Assembly (NCBI GenBank): GCA_031266555.1
Contig: JAISAU010000007.1
Span: forward strand, 1 to 64,000
Origin: Campylobacteraceae bacterium
GTDB lineage: Bacteria > Campylobacterota > Campylobacteria > Campylobacterales > Campylobacteraceae
Direction of reading: 5' to 3'
Length of the DNA stretch: 64,000 bases
Part shown: positions 8,974 through 18,939 of the stretch, piece after piece
Position numbering within the stretch: the stretch's first letter is position 1
How the letters are laid out: each line of letters starts with the position of its first letter
Made by a program: the position numbers and the translations under genes
Notes under the pieces: generated by a model
What the model was told of the DNA's origin: nothing
Databases searched by the model: none
Seen by the model: the letters and a program-made list of their open reading frames with translations, nothing else

Positions 8974-9914
8974 GAGAGTTGATAATAGCTACAAGAGGAA
9001 GTAAATTGGCTCTTTGGCAATCTTGGTATATAAAAGCAAAATTAGAGGAAAAATATCCGAGTATCAGCGTTAAATTAAATATCATGAAGACTAAAGGCGA
9101 TAAGATATTAGATACTCCGTTGGCTAAAATCGGCGGCAAAGGTCTATTCACAAAAGAACTTGAAGACGCGATGTTAAAAGGCGAAGCGCATATAGCCGTT
9201 CATAGTCTTAAAGACGTTCCTGTGGTTTTTCCTAAAGGTCTGGTGCTTGGCGCGATAACAAAAAGAGAAGACGTTAGAGACGCTATGTTGTCTCAAAAAT
9301 ATGAGAATATAAACGCACTTCCCAAAAACGCGATCGTAGGAACCACAAGTTTAAGACGCAGAATGCAGCTTTTGCACGCGCGTCCTGATTTAATCATAAA
9401 AAATTTGCGAGGCAATATAAACACAAGAATTGAAAAATTAAAAAAAGGCGAATTTGACGCCGTGATTTTAGCGGTAGCCGGCGTAAAAAGACTTGGGCTT
9501 GAAAGCGAAATAAGATATTTTTCACCTATAGATACCGATTTTATGATTCCTGCTATGGGACAAGCCGCTTTAGGAGTAGAGACGGTTGACAAAGCGGAGA
9601 TTTTAGAAATAATAAATTTTTTAAACGATGACGATTGCGTTATGGAAACAAGAGTTGAAAGGGATTTTGTAAAAAGATTGGAAGGCGGTTGTCAAGTCCC
9701 GATAGGCGTAAACGCCAAAATCGATAAAAATAACATACATATAAAAGCCGTAGTCGGACTTCCAAACGGTAAAGAACTCTTACATGTAAGGATTGAAACA
9801 AAACGAGAAAATTATGAAAACGCAGGCGGCGAATTAGCCGACATAATAATCGCAAAAGGCGCTCAAGATATTTTGGCAAGAGCTGAAAAAATGGCGCTTG
9901 AGACGATTTTTTAA
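8970..9914 (+). CDS. hemC: Porphobilinogen deaminase (hydroxymethylbilane synthase)
   Basis: Polymerises four porphobilinogen units into hydroxymethylbilane. The N-terminal IATRGSKLALWQ, the substrate region HSLKDVP and the TTSLRRRMQLL arginine block are present. The dipyrromethane cofactor attaches to the Cys in LEGGCQVPIG (about residue 240). Length of 314 is standard. It overlaps the upstream exported-protein gene and is followed 13 bp later by ubiD. An in-frame TACATGTA lies at 9781-9788. Confidence 0.97.
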   Translation: MRELIIATRGSKLALWQSWYIKAKLEEKYPSISVKLNIMKTKGDKILDTPLAKIGGKGLFTKELEDAMLKGEAHIAVHSLKDVPVVFPKGLVLGAITKREDVRDAMLSQKYENINALPKNAIVGTTSLRRRMQLLHARPDLIIKNLRGNINTRIEKLKKGEFDAVILAVAGVKRLGLESEIRYFSPIDTDFMIPAMGQAALGVETVDKAEILEIINFLNDDDCVMETRVERDFVKRLEGGCQVPIGVNAKIDKNNIHIKAVVGLPNGKELLHVRIETKRENYENAGGELADIIIAKGAQDILARAEKMALETIF

Positions 9915-9927
9915 TTAAGGGCAGACA

Positions 9928-11742
9928 ATGAAAAATATTATAGAACTATTTAAACAACACAATCTTTTGAAAGTTATAGACGAAAGCGTCGATATTGATT
10001 TGGAGATACCGCACATAGCTTTCATAGAAGCCAAAAAAGAAGACTCCAAAGCGTTGCTGTTCTTAAAGCCCATCAGTAAAAGACTTGGCAAAGAGTTTCA
10101 TATACCTGTTTTAATGAATATATTCGGCTCAAAAGAGGCGGTAAAATTAATTTTCGGTAAAGAAGTTGAAACTATATCGCAAGAGATAGAAGAGATTATA
10201 AAACTTCGTATAGAAGCCGGTTTTAGAGGTAAAACGGAGTTTTTAACTAAACTTTTGTCTTTTAAAAATATTCCGCCTAAAAGGGTTGGCGGCAAGGGAA
10301 TATGTCAAGAATTTGTGAAGCAAGGCGATAAGGTAAATCTCTTCAATATTCCGATTTTAACCACTTGGCCGGAAGATGGCGGAGCTTTTATCACTATGGG
10401 ACAAGTTTATACGCAAAGTTTAGACGGTAAGCTGCAAAATCTTGGCATGTATAGAATGCAAGTATATGATAAAAATCATCTTGGAGTACATTGGCAAATA
10501 CATAAAGACGGAATGCATTTTTTTAACGAATATAAAAAAGAGGGCAAAAAAATGCCAATCTCTGTGGCTATAGGAGGAGATCCTCTTTATATATGGTGCG
10601 CTCAAGCTCCGATGCCGTATGGTTTTTTTGAATTGATGCTTTATGGTTTTATACGCAATAAAAAAGCAAAACTTATTAAATCCATAACAAATCCGATATA
10701 CGTTCCCGATGATGCCGATTTTGTTTTGGAAGGGTGGGTAGATCCGCAAAACTTGGTTCTTGAAGGACCTTTTGGAGATCATACCGGGTACTATACTCCA
10801 AAAGAACTTTATCCCGTAATGGAAGTTAGTTGTATAACAAGCAAATTAGAGCCTATTTATCACGCTACTGTAGTAGGAAAGCCGCCTATTGAAGATAAAT
10901 ATATGGGGCAGGCGACAGGTCGCATATTTTTACCGCTTTTAAAAACTACCGCGCCGGAACTTATAGACTATGATATGCCCGAAAACGGAGTTTTCCATAA
11001 TCTGATATTGGCGAAAATGAAAACGCGTTATTTTGGTCACGCAAAACAATTTATGCACGCGTTTTGGGGCGTTGGACAGATGAGTTTTGTAAAACATGCC
11101 ATATTTGTCGGAGACGACGCGCCTAATTTACAAGATCATGAAGATATCTCAAAATTTATATTAAATAGAGTAAGCAAAGATAATATCATAATCAGCGAAG
11201 GTATTTGCGACGCGCTTGACCATGCTTCGCCGAACGCTTGTTATGGCGGAAAATTGGGGCTTGATTGTACAGGCGGCGAGATAGAAGCGGAAATGAAAGA
11301 GATTGTGAGCAATAGCTTAATGCTTGACAAGATATCTTCCATTTGCTCCGAAATAAAAGACGCGCGTCAATTTATGACCGACACAAAAACTCCCGTAACA
11401 TTTATAGCCATAAGAAAAGAGCGACCAATAAAAGAGATTTTTAAAATGTTGCGACCGATTAGAAAACATACAAAACTATTAGTTTTTGTAGATGCGGATA
11501 GTGACGATATCAAAAATCTTTACATGTTAATATGGAAAGTGGTAAATAATATTGACGCCAAACGAGATATATTCATAGAAGACGAATTCTTTGGGATTGA
11601 CGCTACAAAAAAAGGCGAGCTTGAAGGATACAACCGCGAGTGGCCGAATGTTGTAAACTGCGATAAAAATGTATTGGAAAATTTGCGAAAAAGAGGATTG
11701 ATAGACGTTTCGGACGAGTTCTTGAAAAAGTTTTGGATATAA
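9928..11742 (+). CDS. ubiD: UbiD family (prenyl-FMN) decarboxylase
   Basis: Large UbiD-type decarboxylase of 604 residues that uses prenylated FMN. Conserved segments include HLGVHWQIHKDG (about residues 185-196) and the EGPFGDHTGYY block (about 279-289). In Campylobacterota, which make menaquinone by the futalosine route, such a protein probably decarboxylates a late naphthoate intermediate rather than 4-hydroxy-3-polyprenylbenzoate (inference from the phylum). Last gene of the hem/pro operon. The partner prenyltransferase ubiX is not in the window. Confidence 0.93.
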   Translation: MKNIIELFKQHNLLKVIDESVDIDLEIPHIAFIEAKKEDSKALLFLKPISKRLGKEFHIPVLMNIFGSKEAVKLIFGKEVETISQEIEEIIKLRIEAGFRGKTEFLTKLLSFKNIPPKRVGGKGICQEFVKQGDKVNLFNIPILTTWPEDGGAFITMGQVYTQSLDGKLQNLGMYRMQVYDKNHLGVHWQIHKDGMHFFNEYKKEGKKMPISVAIGGDPLYIWCAQAPMPYGFFELMLYGFIRNKKAKLIKSITNPIYVPDDADFVLEGWVDPQNLVLEGPFGDHTGYYTPKELYPVMEVSCITSKLEPIYHATVVGKPPIEDKYMGQATGRIFLPLLKTTAPELIDYDMPENGVFHNLILAKMKTRYFGHAKQFMHAFWGVGQMSFVKHAIFVGDDAPNLQDHEDISKFILNRVSKDNIIISEGICDALDHASPNACYGGKLGLDCTGGEIEAEMKEIVSNSLMLDKISSICSEIKDARQFMTDTKTPVTFIAIRKERPIKEIFKMLRPIRKHTKLLVFVDADSDDIKNLYMLIWKVVNNIDAKRDIFIEDEFFGIDATKKGELEGYNREWPNVVNCDKNVLENLRKRGLIDVSDEFLKKFWI

Positions 11743-12040
11743 CAATATAATTTTGTGGTTTTTTTCTTAAAAACATATCTTATCATTTAAACTGAAGTAA
11801 GTTTGTGTTTTTAAGATTTTATCGGCAAAAATGCGAAGCGGCAACGTAAGTTTTACAAATTTTCAGCTAATCCCGCAAATACCAATGATGATAGTTTTCG
11901 AAGATACAAAATTGATCTTCAAAGTAAAAGTAGACGTATTAATAACAATTTAACTAAAAACACAGTTAACAAGATAAAAAAATCATATTTTTTCGCTATA
12001 ATCTTAGAACTTTTTTAAGATATTTATTTAAAGGAATATT
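11743..12040. other. Intergenic region upstream of the HTH-like gene
   Basis: Holds the end of the ubiD transcript and a promoter at its right edge. A 40-codon open frame at 11831-11953 has no ribosome binding site and is not called. No repeats of note. Confidence 0.5.
11997..12002 (+). promoter_or_regulatory. -10 box of the 196-residue HTH-like gene
   Basis: TATAAT preceded by T-rich sequence, about 39 nt before the start codon at 12041 and followed by an AAGGA Shine-Dalgarno. Confidence 0.55.
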
Positions 12041-12631
12041 ATGAAAAAAGTTAGTTATAAGCCTCTTTTGGAGAGATTTAATATCCCAAGGCCAACTTTA
12101 ATAGAATGGGAAAAACTCCCCAAAAGCGACGACAAAAATTGGCGCACGGGACATATAACGTATCTGCGCGAACAAATAGAAGTGGAAGCCAGAACAAAAG
12201 ACGAGCTAAAAAAGAGAATTATTCTGCCAAACGAGCTTTTTTTGATATGCGCTCATCTTTTTCTTACATATACAAAAAGTACTCCGGTGAAAGACGAATT
12301 TAAAAAGTCGTTCAAGGATTTTTTGCTGAATCCGAAAAAAAGCATAGAATATCAGCATAATTTCGCGAAACGTATTTGGAAAGATGAGAATAACGACAGA
12401 TACGGCGATTACCAAAAAATAATGCTTTTGATAGACGAACTTACCTATTTTCAGTATTATCTTTTAATACGTCTTTGTCTGAAATTTAATATGAAATTTT
12501 TTAATAACGAAAATCTTATCTGTTCTAAAGGATTAGAGGGTAAAACTTGGCAAGAGCTTCACATGTATGATAAAGAATTTTCTTTAAAAAAAATAGAAGA
12601 TTATTTTAGATATGAAGAGATAATTTTTTAA
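12041..12631 (+). CDS. Hypothetical protein with N-terminal HTH-like segment
   Basis: 196 residues, cytoplasmic, no membrane segment. The N-terminus (PLLERFNIPRPTLIEWEK, residues 8-25) reads like the helix-turn-helix of a MerR- or phage-type DNA-binding domain. The remainder is helical and rich in Lys, Phe and Tyr and I do not recognise it. A good AAGGA Shine-Dalgarno and its own -10 box support expression. It lies alone between ubiD and the hydrogenase operon; a link to hydrogenase regulation would be guesswork. Confidence 0.75.
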   Translation: MKKVSYKPLLERFNIPRPTLIEWEKLPKSDDKNWRTGHITYLREQIEVEARTKDELKKRIILPNELFLICAHLFLTYTKSTPVKDEFKKSFKDFLLNPKKSIEYQHNFAKRIWKDENNDRYGDYQKIMLLIDELTYFQYYLLIRLCLKFNMKFFNNENLICSKGLEGKTWQELHMYDKEFSLKKIEDYFRYEEIIF

Positions 12632-13139
12632 ATTTTTTTGAAAAAATTTGTTAAATGACATACGTTTTTTAAAAATATTTTAATTGGATATTTTTTTATT
12701 ATTTTTTTGCTTTTTAGCTTTTGAAATTAAAATTATTAGTTAGCCAAAATGCCGTTTTTATCGAGCTTTTGCAGTAAAAATATAAAAAATTATCAATAAA
12801 ATTTTCGCTTTATTAAATATGAAAAATACCTTAATTTTATTACTAAAATATAGTTCGGTTTAGATATAATTTTTAACTTTTTTGGCAAGATTTTTTTTAT
12901 ATAAAAATATTAATAATTTAAGACTTATAATATCTTATTTATGCGTTTCTAATCTATACATTTTAAAAATTTTAGAAGCTTAATTGAATATTGTACATAC
13001 ATGTAGTGCAGCATAATTATAGAAATTTCGCTTTAATATGATGACTAAAATAAAATAGTATGAGTTATATAAATTTATATTAGTTTATCAGTTTAGTATA
13101 GATACTTAAAGTTAAATCCAAGAATAAGGAGCATTGTTG
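12632..13139. other. 500-bp AT-rich leader region of the hydrogenase operon
   Basis: Very AT-rich, no open frame worth calling. Two TATAAT boxes (12865-12870 and 12926-12931) are possible -10 elements for hydA, and a TACATGTA palindrome lies at 12998-13005. The length suggests a long 5' leader or several regulator sites, but no specific site (NikR, Fur, CRP-like) could be identified with confidence. Confidence 0.5.
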
Positions 13140-14288
13140 ATGGAAAACGCCAAAATATTTTCTGACATTACTGAAAGACTAAATACTCTTTCGCAACTTC
13201 CAAAAGTTAAAGAAAATAGATCAATAAGCGAAGTAATGCGAGAGCATGGTATATCCAGACGTGATTTTATGAAGTGGGCTGCGGGTATGACCGCTATGTT
13301 ATCTTTGCCTTCGACTTTTACGCCGTTAATGGCTCAAGCTGCCGAACTTACGGACAGACTTCCGGTCATTTGGCTTCATATGGCGGAGTGTACTGGCTGT
13401 AGCGAAAGTTTATTAAGAACGGACGCGCCTACTATCGATAGTTTGATATTTGATCATATTTCTCTTGAATATCACGAAACGGTAATGGCGGCGGCAGGCT
13501 GGCAAGCCGAGAGCAATTTAGAAGACGCCATAAAAAAATATAAAGGCAAATATATACTTATGGTCGAGGGCGGAATTCCCGCCGGAAGCAGCGAGTTTTA
13601 TTTGACTGTAGGACCTCACGGCAAAAAAGGCGCGGAACACGCCAGAGAAGCGGCGGCAAATGCGGCGGCTATATTTGCCATAGGTACATGTTCGAGTTTT
13701 GGAGGAGTTCAAGCCGCTCATCCTAATCCCACAAACGCGCAGCCGTTGAGTAAAATAACAAATAAGTCTGTTATAAATGTTCCAGGCTGTCCTCCAAGCG
13801 AAAAAAATATTGTAGGAAATGTGCTTCATTACATATTTTTCGGAACACTTCCATCGCTTGATGTATATAATCGTCCGAAATGGGCTTACGGGTTTAGAAT
13901 TCATGACTTATGCGAAAGACGCGGTCACTTTGATGCAGGCGAATTTGTACAGCAATTCGGCGACGAAGGCGCTAAAAAAGGTTACTGTTTATATAAAGTC
14001 GGGTGTAAAGGACCTTATACTTTCAATAACTGTTCACGCGAAAGATTCAATCAACACACATCTTGGCCTATTCAAGCGGGTCACGGCTGTATAGGTTGCA
14101 GCGAGCCCAATTTTTGGGATTCTATGGGAACCTTTGAAGAACCTCTTGGGGATAGATTGTACAATACTCCTTACACTATTGGCGCGGATAAAACGGCGGA
14201 TAGAATCGGGGTTGCCATTTTAACGGTTACAGCGGTTGGCATTGCGGCTCATGCTGCTATTTTGGCGTTTAAAAAAGATAGAGCTTAA
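13140..14288 (+). CDS. hydA: [NiFe]-hydrogenase small subunit, Tat-exported
   Basis: Electron-transfer subunit of the periplasmic uptake hydrogenase (HupS/HyaA type). A twin-arginine signal with RRDFMK at residues 40-45 sends the folded dimer across the inner membrane. Cysteine ligands for the three iron-sulfur clusters are present: ECTGCSES, GTCSSFGG and GCPPSE (proximal), HDLCERR, CKGPYTFNNC and GCIGCSEPNFW (distal and medial). A C-terminal hydrophobic helix anchors it. Start: AAGGAG at 13126-13131 is 8 nt before ATG 13140; TTG codons at 13134 and 13137 are less likely. First of hydA-B-C-D-hydE-hypF. Confidence 0.97.
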   Translation: MENAKIFSDITERLNTLSQLPKVKENRSISEVMREHGISRRDFMKWAAGMTAMLSLPSTFTPLMAQAAELTDRLPVIWLHMAECTGCSESLLRTDAPTIDSLIFDHISLEYHETVMAAAGWQAESNLEDAIKKYKGKYILMVEGGIPAGSSEFYLTVGPHGKKGAEHAREAAANAAAIFAIGTCSSFGGVQAAHPNPTNAQPLSKITNKSVINVPGCPPSEKNIVGNVLHYIFFGTLPSLDVYNRPKWAYGFRIHDLCERRGHFDAGEFVQQFGDEGAKKGYCLYKVGCKGPYTFNNCSRERFNQHTSWPIQAGHGCIGCSEPNFWDSMGTFEEPLGDRLYNTPYTIGADKTADRIGVAILTVTAVGIAAHAAILAFKKDRA

Positions 14289-14309
14289 CGCTATTGGGAG
14301 AAATTAATA

Positions 14310-16034
14310 ATGAGTAAAAGAATAGTAGTAGATCCGATTACCAGAATAGAGGGACATTTAAGAGTAGAGGTAGTGGTTGACGACAATAATGTTGTAACCG
14401 AAGCTTATTCGTCAGCTACTCTTTGGAGAGGACTTGAGCAGATTTTAAAAGGCAGAGATCCGCGTAACGCGGGCTTTTTTACACAAAGAATATGCGGTGT
14501 ATGTACATTTTCGCACTACAAAGCAGGTATCGTAGCGGTAGAAAACGCGCTTGGTATCACGCCTCCTTTGAATGCGCTTTTAACAAGAACGCTTATGAAT
14601 TGCGCGCTTTTTTTGCACGATCATCCGGTGCACTTTTACCAATTGCACGGACTTGATTGGGTGGATATAGTATCGGCGCTTAGCGCGGATCCGAAAAAGG
14701 CGAGCGACGAAGCGTTTAAATACGCGCCAACGCCTTATGCTACAGGCGCTGATCAACTAAAAGCCGTACAAGACAGAGTTGCGGCATTCGCGGGCAGAGG
14801 ACATCTTGGACCATTCAATAACGGTTACTGGGGACATAAAACTTACCAATTAACTCCAGAGCAAAATTTAATAGCTCTTTCACATTATCTTGAGTGTTTG
14901 AAAATCCAAAGAACAGTCGCTCAAATGATGGCGATTTTTGGCGCTAAACAACCGCATCCGCAAAGTTTAACGGTTGGCGGCGTTACATGTATTATGGATT
15001 TATTGGATCCCGCTCGTCTTGGTGAATATTTGACTAAATTTCAAGAGGTTGCCGACTTTATTAACCGAGCTTATTATCCAGATCTCGTTATGGCAGGCAA
15101 AGCTTACGCTAAAGAGGGAAGCGTTAATAAAGATATGGGCGTGGCTAATCTATTTACGTTTAAAGAGTTTCAATTGGGCGCGAATGATTGGTTGTTCGAT
15201 AGCGGTATTATTTTAAACGGCGATATAAGTAAAGTATATGAAGTTGACGAAGACAAAATAACGGAAGAGGCTACAAGATCTTGGTATAAAGACGATGAAC
15301 CGCTTCATCCGTACGATGGTAAGACAAATCCGAATTATACGGGCTTTAAAGAAGAAAAGACGATAGACGGCGACGGCAAAATGTCTTCAACGCAAGTTTT
15401 AGACGAGAGCGGCAAATACTCTTGGATAAAAGCTCCGCGATATGACGGCAAGCCGATGCAAGTCGGACCTTTAGCAAATATAGTTGTAAATTACGCTAAA
15501 GGAAATGAGAGAGTCGCGAAAGTAGTTGAGAAATTTTTAAGCGACACAGGACTTCCGGTGAGCGCTGTTTTTTCAACTTTAGGACGAACGGCATGTCGTA
15601 TGATAGAGGCAAAAATCGTTGCGGACAATGGACTTGAAGCGTTTAATAACTTGATAAACAATCTAAAAGTAGATCAAGAAACATGCGCTACTTATACGAT
15701 TGATAACAATCAAGAATATAGAGGCAGATACATAGGACATGTACCGCGAGGAACATTAAGCCATTGGGTAAAAATTAAAAACGGCGTTATAGAAAATTAT
15801 CAAGCCGTTGTTCCTTCAACGTGGAATGCGTCTCCAAAAGACGCGAGCGGCGTGCGCGGACCTTATGAAGAGTCGCTAATCGGTCTTAAAATAGCCGATT
15901 TGTCAAAACCTTTGGAAATTATCAGAGTTATCCATTCATACGACCCTTGCATCGCATGCGCCGTGCATGTAATGGATACTAAAGGTAATGAGATCGGCTC
16001 TTACAAAGTTGCTCAAGACAACATTGTTTGCTAA
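14310..16034 (+). CDS. hydB: [NiFe]-hydrogenase large subunit
   Basis: Catalytic subunit that splits H2 at the NiFe(CN)2CO centre. The nickel ligands are RICGVC (Cys62, Cys65) and DPCIACAVH (Cys547, Cys550). A 21-residue tail follows His553 and is the expected cleavage product of the HydD endopeptidase. At 574 residues it is normal for group 1 uptake enzymes. It is carried through the Tat pathway by the HydA signal. Twenty-one bp after hydA, 12 bp before hydC. Confidence 0.98.
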   Translation: MSKRIVVDPITRIEGHLRVEVVVDDNNVVTEAYSSATLWRGLEQILKGRDPRNAGFFTQRICGVCTFSHYKAGIVAVENALGITPPLNALLTRTLMNCALFLHDHPVHFYQLHGLDWVDIVSALSADPKKASDEAFKYAPTPYATGADQLKAVQDRVAAFAGRGHLGPFNNGYWGHKTYQLTPEQNLIALSHYLECLKIQRTVAQMMAIFGAKQPHPQSLTVGGVTCIMDLLDPARLGEYLTKFQEVADFINRAYYPDLVMAGKAYAKEGSVNKDMGVANLFTFKEFQLGANDWLFDSGIILNGDISKVYEVDEDKITEEATRSWYKDDEPLHPYDGKTNPNYTGFKEEKTIDGDGKMSSTQVLDESGKYSWIKAPRYDGKPMQVGPLANIVVNYAKGNERVAKVVEKFLSDTGLPVSAVFSTLGRTACRMIEAKIVADNGLEAFNNLINNLKVDQETCATYTIDNNQEYRGRYIGHVPRGTLSHWVKIKNGVIENYQAVVPSTWNASPKDASGVRGPYEESLIGLKIADLSKPLEIIRVIHSYDPCIACAVHVMDTKGNEIGSYKVAQDNIVC

Positions 16035-16046
16035 GAGGAGGGTATT

Positions 16047-16733
16047 ATGTCTAAAGAAATTATTAGAGAGGTAGAGACAGAATATACCTCCGGCACAAGA
16101 TGGGTGCATTGGCTAAGATTTGTCTCGATAATAGCTCTGAGCGTTACAGGATTTTATATAGCTTATGTTTTTGTATCTCCCGAAATCTCTAATGAGCCCG
16201 TTTTGTTCTTGCAAGCGAAGATGAGAATGTGGCACGAGATATTCGGATTTTTGCTGATAGCGGTTACTTTGATAAAGATTTATCTATTCTTTTTTGATAG
16301 AAGCAGAGTACAGAAACTGGAAATTGTCTCTTTCAAAGACGTTTTAAGTCTAAAAGTTTGGATAGCGCAGATAAAATATTATCTTTTTTTAGGAGAACAT
16401 CCTAAATTGCATGGGGTTTATAATCCTTTGCAATTCGCTACTTACGCGTTTTTTTACATCGTACTGGTTTTGTTATGCTTAACAGGTTTGATACTTTATG
16501 TACATGTATATCATGAAGGACTCGGCGGTCTGCTATATCCTATTATGCGCCCGTTTGAAGCGCTTTTTGGCGGACTTGCCAACGTAAGAATAATCCATCA
16601 CATCGGTATGTGGGTAATTTTCTTATTTGTTCCGGTGCATGTGTATATGGTCATATTTAACTCCATAAAGGGTAAAGAGGGCGCTTTAGACGCTGTTGTG
16701 AGCGGTTTGAAATTTAAGCACAAAAAACACTAA
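16047..16733 (+). CDS. hydC: Ni/Fe-hydrogenase b-type cytochrome subunit
   Basis: Membrane di-heme cytochrome b that passes electrons from HydA to menaquinone. About four transmembrane helices are visible, with heme-ligand histidines in WVHWLRF (about residue 22), MWHEIFGF, IIHHIGMW and FVPVHVYM. The 228-residue length fits the family. A strong AGGAGG-like site precedes ATG 16047. Its presence indicates respiratory H2 oxidation rather than H2 evolution. Confidence 0.95.
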   Translation: MSKEIIREVETEYTSGTRWVHWLRFVSIIALSVTGFYIAYVFVSPEISNEPVLFLQAKMRMWHEIFGFLLIAVTLIKIYLFFFDRSRVQKLEIVSFKDVLSLKVWIAQIKYYLFLGEHPKLHGVYNPLQFATYAFFYIVLVLLCLTGLILYVHVYHEGLGGLLYPIMRPFEALFGGLANVRIIHHIGMWVIFLFVPVHVYMVIFNSIKGKEGALDAVVSGLKFKHKKH

Positions 16734-16744
16734 GTTCGTTTTTT

Positions 16745-17290
16745 ATGAAAATACTACTTCTTGGTATTGGCAATATAATGTTCTCCGATGAGGGTATCGG
16801 AGTTCATTTATGCCGATATATTCAGCAAAAGTATCGTTTTGTCTCTTCGTCTCATACGCTCGACTTTATAGACGGCGGCACATTGGCGGAGAGACTTATA
16901 CCAATAGTAGTCCAATATGATTATGTCATTATATTGGATTGCATAAGCGCTGAGGGTGGAGAGTTCGGCGACGTCTATTTTTTTGATTTTGACGATATTC
17001 CAAAACATATTTCTTGGCAAGGAAGCGCTCACGAAGTTGAAATGCTGCAAACTTTGACTATGATGGATATAGTGGGCGATAGACCAAAAACCAAAATTAT
17101 CGGTATTATCCCCAAAGTTGTTAAAGGAACTACGTTAAAACTTACCGATGAGATTATAAAAGGTTCAAAAACTATGGAAAGCGCGTTAATTAAACATTTA
17201 AGAGAGCTTGGATTTGAAATTGAGGTTATAAATGAAAAGATTGATATTCAAAGCGAGGCTTATAAATTTGGTCAAAATGAGGGTTTATGA
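16745..17290 (+). CDS. hydD: Hydrogenase maturation endopeptidase
   Basis: HyaD/HupD/HybD-type protease that removes the HydB C-terminal tail after nickel insertion. Family motifs are the N-terminal LLGIGNIMFSDEGIG (Glu and Asp region binding nickel), DGGTLAERL and LDCISAEG, with a conserved His in GSAHEVEM. It is 181 residues long, and its stop overlaps the next start (ATGA). The neighbour HydB carries the expected cleavable tail. Confidence 0.95.
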   Translation: MKILLLGIGNIMFSDEGIGVHLCRYIQQKYRFVSSSHTLDFIDGGTLAERLIPIVVQYDYVIILDCISAEGGEFGDVYFFDFDDIPKHISWQGSAHEVEMLQTLTMMDIVGDRPKTKIIGIIPKVVKGTTLKLTDEIIKGSKTMESALIKHLRELGFEIEVINEKIDIQSEAYKFGQNEGL

Positions 17291-18939
17291 TATTAGTTTA
17301 TGAGTTTGAGTATGTTTCTAACAATAACGTTTTAGAGAATTTTTTACAAAATTTCGCGGACGAAAGCAAAATAGAATATTATATAACAAAAGACGGATGT
17401 AAAATTTCTTTACATGTAAGAGGCGATGAAGATATTTTGATAGCTTTTTCAGATAAATTATCAAATTCGCTTCCTTTTTCAATTTTTCTAAAGTCAACTT
17501 CTGTGAATGTTGCGAATGAATGGGATAACGATAAAGCTATCGTGGTACAAAAGTGCGAGATTTATATCCCTTTTACCAAAAAGGCTTTAAACGCGGCGAA
17601 AGATGAGTTTAATCCATTTGTAAAAAATGAAATAGGGCGAAATCTTGATATATATCCGCCGCTTGTTTTTACATGTAACGACAAAAGCACTGAATATAAA
17701 AACAGTTTCAAAGACGCTTTTTCAAAGGCGGTAGACGTTATCGCAAACGGTGAGAAAATAAATTTTAAAACTCTAAACGGCACGTTTTGCGTGTCTATGA
17801 TAAAAAAAGAGGCGATTTATAAAGACGATATACTGATAATGCCTTCGGATTTGAGTTTTGTCGATAAGATAGCCGTTTTAGAGGACGAAGAGGTCGCGAT
17901 ATTGGCTTCGCTTGAAAAGCCAACGATAAAAGCGCATACAAATTTGGTTTTTAGCTCGCAATATCCGAATTTTCCAAGGTTTATAAAATTAAAGCTCGCA
18001 AGCGACCTGTTTTTATATTTTTTATCTTTGGCGTTATTTAAAAAAGGGGTAAAGTTTGTTGTCTTAGAAGCTAAAGACGATAGAGTAAATACCTCGCTTT
18101 ATTTTAAACAAGAGATTAGAGATATTGAGCAGATTGAGGTTTGCGCGTTAAAAAGCGGGCAAAATATCATAACAAAAGGCACGTCTTTTACAACGCCAAA
18201 TCTTTTAAAAAATATAAAAACTCTAAAAAAGCGCCACCATATGCAGTTTGCCGCTACAATTCAAGAACTTGAACTTTTTGAGAAGACAAATTGCGGCATA
18301 TATTTGAGTTTAAATAACGACGATATGATTATGCTATACAACGACAAAGACGGTGTTCTTGATTTTATACAAGTTGATTTTGAGGATTGTTTGAGTCAAA
18401 TACTTGAAAATATAGAAAAAGACGACGATAACGGCAGAAAATTAATAGAAAAATATAAACAAAATTTTCCACAAATTTATGAAAACGCGAAAAATATATC
18501 GTTTAAAAATAAAAATATTTCAACTCTTTGGGCTGCGGCGGCTTATCTTTTAGGTTTTGGTGATAATCTATCTGACGCGCAAAGAAAGCTTTTTGAAAAT
18601 ATTGAGATTTTCGGCGGGCAAAAAGGACCAAGGATTGACTATAAACTTACAGATGAAAATAGCGTAAAAACATCGCTAAACGAACGTAAGTTTTTAAGAA
18701 GTGTGATGAGTTTCAAGTTAGCTGGTACGGACGATGAGATATTATCATTTGGAATAGCGGAGAGTTTGGTCTATTTTTTAAGCGATTTTGCGGATAAGGT
18801 GAAAGACGACTTTGAAGTTGAAAATATTTTACTTATGGGTTCTTTATTTGGCAGTAAAACCATATCAAATCTTTGCGTTAAACATATTGGCGTAAATCAC
18901 AAAGTCCATTTTAACAAAGAGCTGCCCATAGAGTTATGA
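17287..18939 (+). CDS. hydE: HydE-like hydrogenase accessory protein
   Basis: 550-residue cytoplasmic protein at the position of hydE in the hydABCDE operon of Helicobacter pylori and Wolinella. No catalytic motif is recognised. The C-terminal 150 residues (LAGTDDEILSFGIAESL, ILLMGSLFGSKTISNL) resemble in layout the Kae1-like end of HypF, but the metal-binding histidines are not evident. It is translationally coupled to both hydD and hypF by ATGA overlaps, so a maturation role is likely (inference). Two TACATGTA sites lie inside, encoding different residues (LHV and TC). Confidence 0.75.
   Translation: MILVYEFEYVSNNNVLENFLQNFADESKIEYYITKDGCKISLHVRGDEDILIAFSDKLSNSLPFSIFLKSTSVNVANEWDNDKAIVVQKCEIYIPFTKKALNAAKDEFNPFVKNEIGRNLDIYPPLVFTCNDKSTEYKNSFKDAFSKAVDVIANGEKINFKTLNGTFCVSMIKKEAIYKDDILIMPSDLSFVDKIAVLEDEEVAILASLEKPTIKAHTNLVFSSQYPNFPRFIKLKLASDLFLYFLSLALFKKGVKFVVLEAKDDRVNTSLYFKQEIRDIEQIEVCALKSGQNIITKGTSFTTPNLLKNIKTLKKRHHMQFAATIQELELFEKTNCGIYLSLNNDDMIMLYNDKDGVLDFIQVDFEDCLSQILENIEKDDDNGRKLIEKYKQNFPQIYENAKNISFKNKNISTLWAAAAYLLGFGDNLSDAQRKLFENIEIFGGQKGPRIDYKLTDENSVKTSLNERKFLRSVMSFKLAGTDDEILSFGIAESLVYFLSDFADKVKDDFEVENILLMGSLFGSKTISNLCVKHIGVNHKVHFNKELPIEL

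Noticed and set aside
11831-11953. 40-codon open frame between ubiD and the HTH-like gene
   Set aside because: No Shine-Dalgarno and no recognisable sequence; too short to separate from chance.
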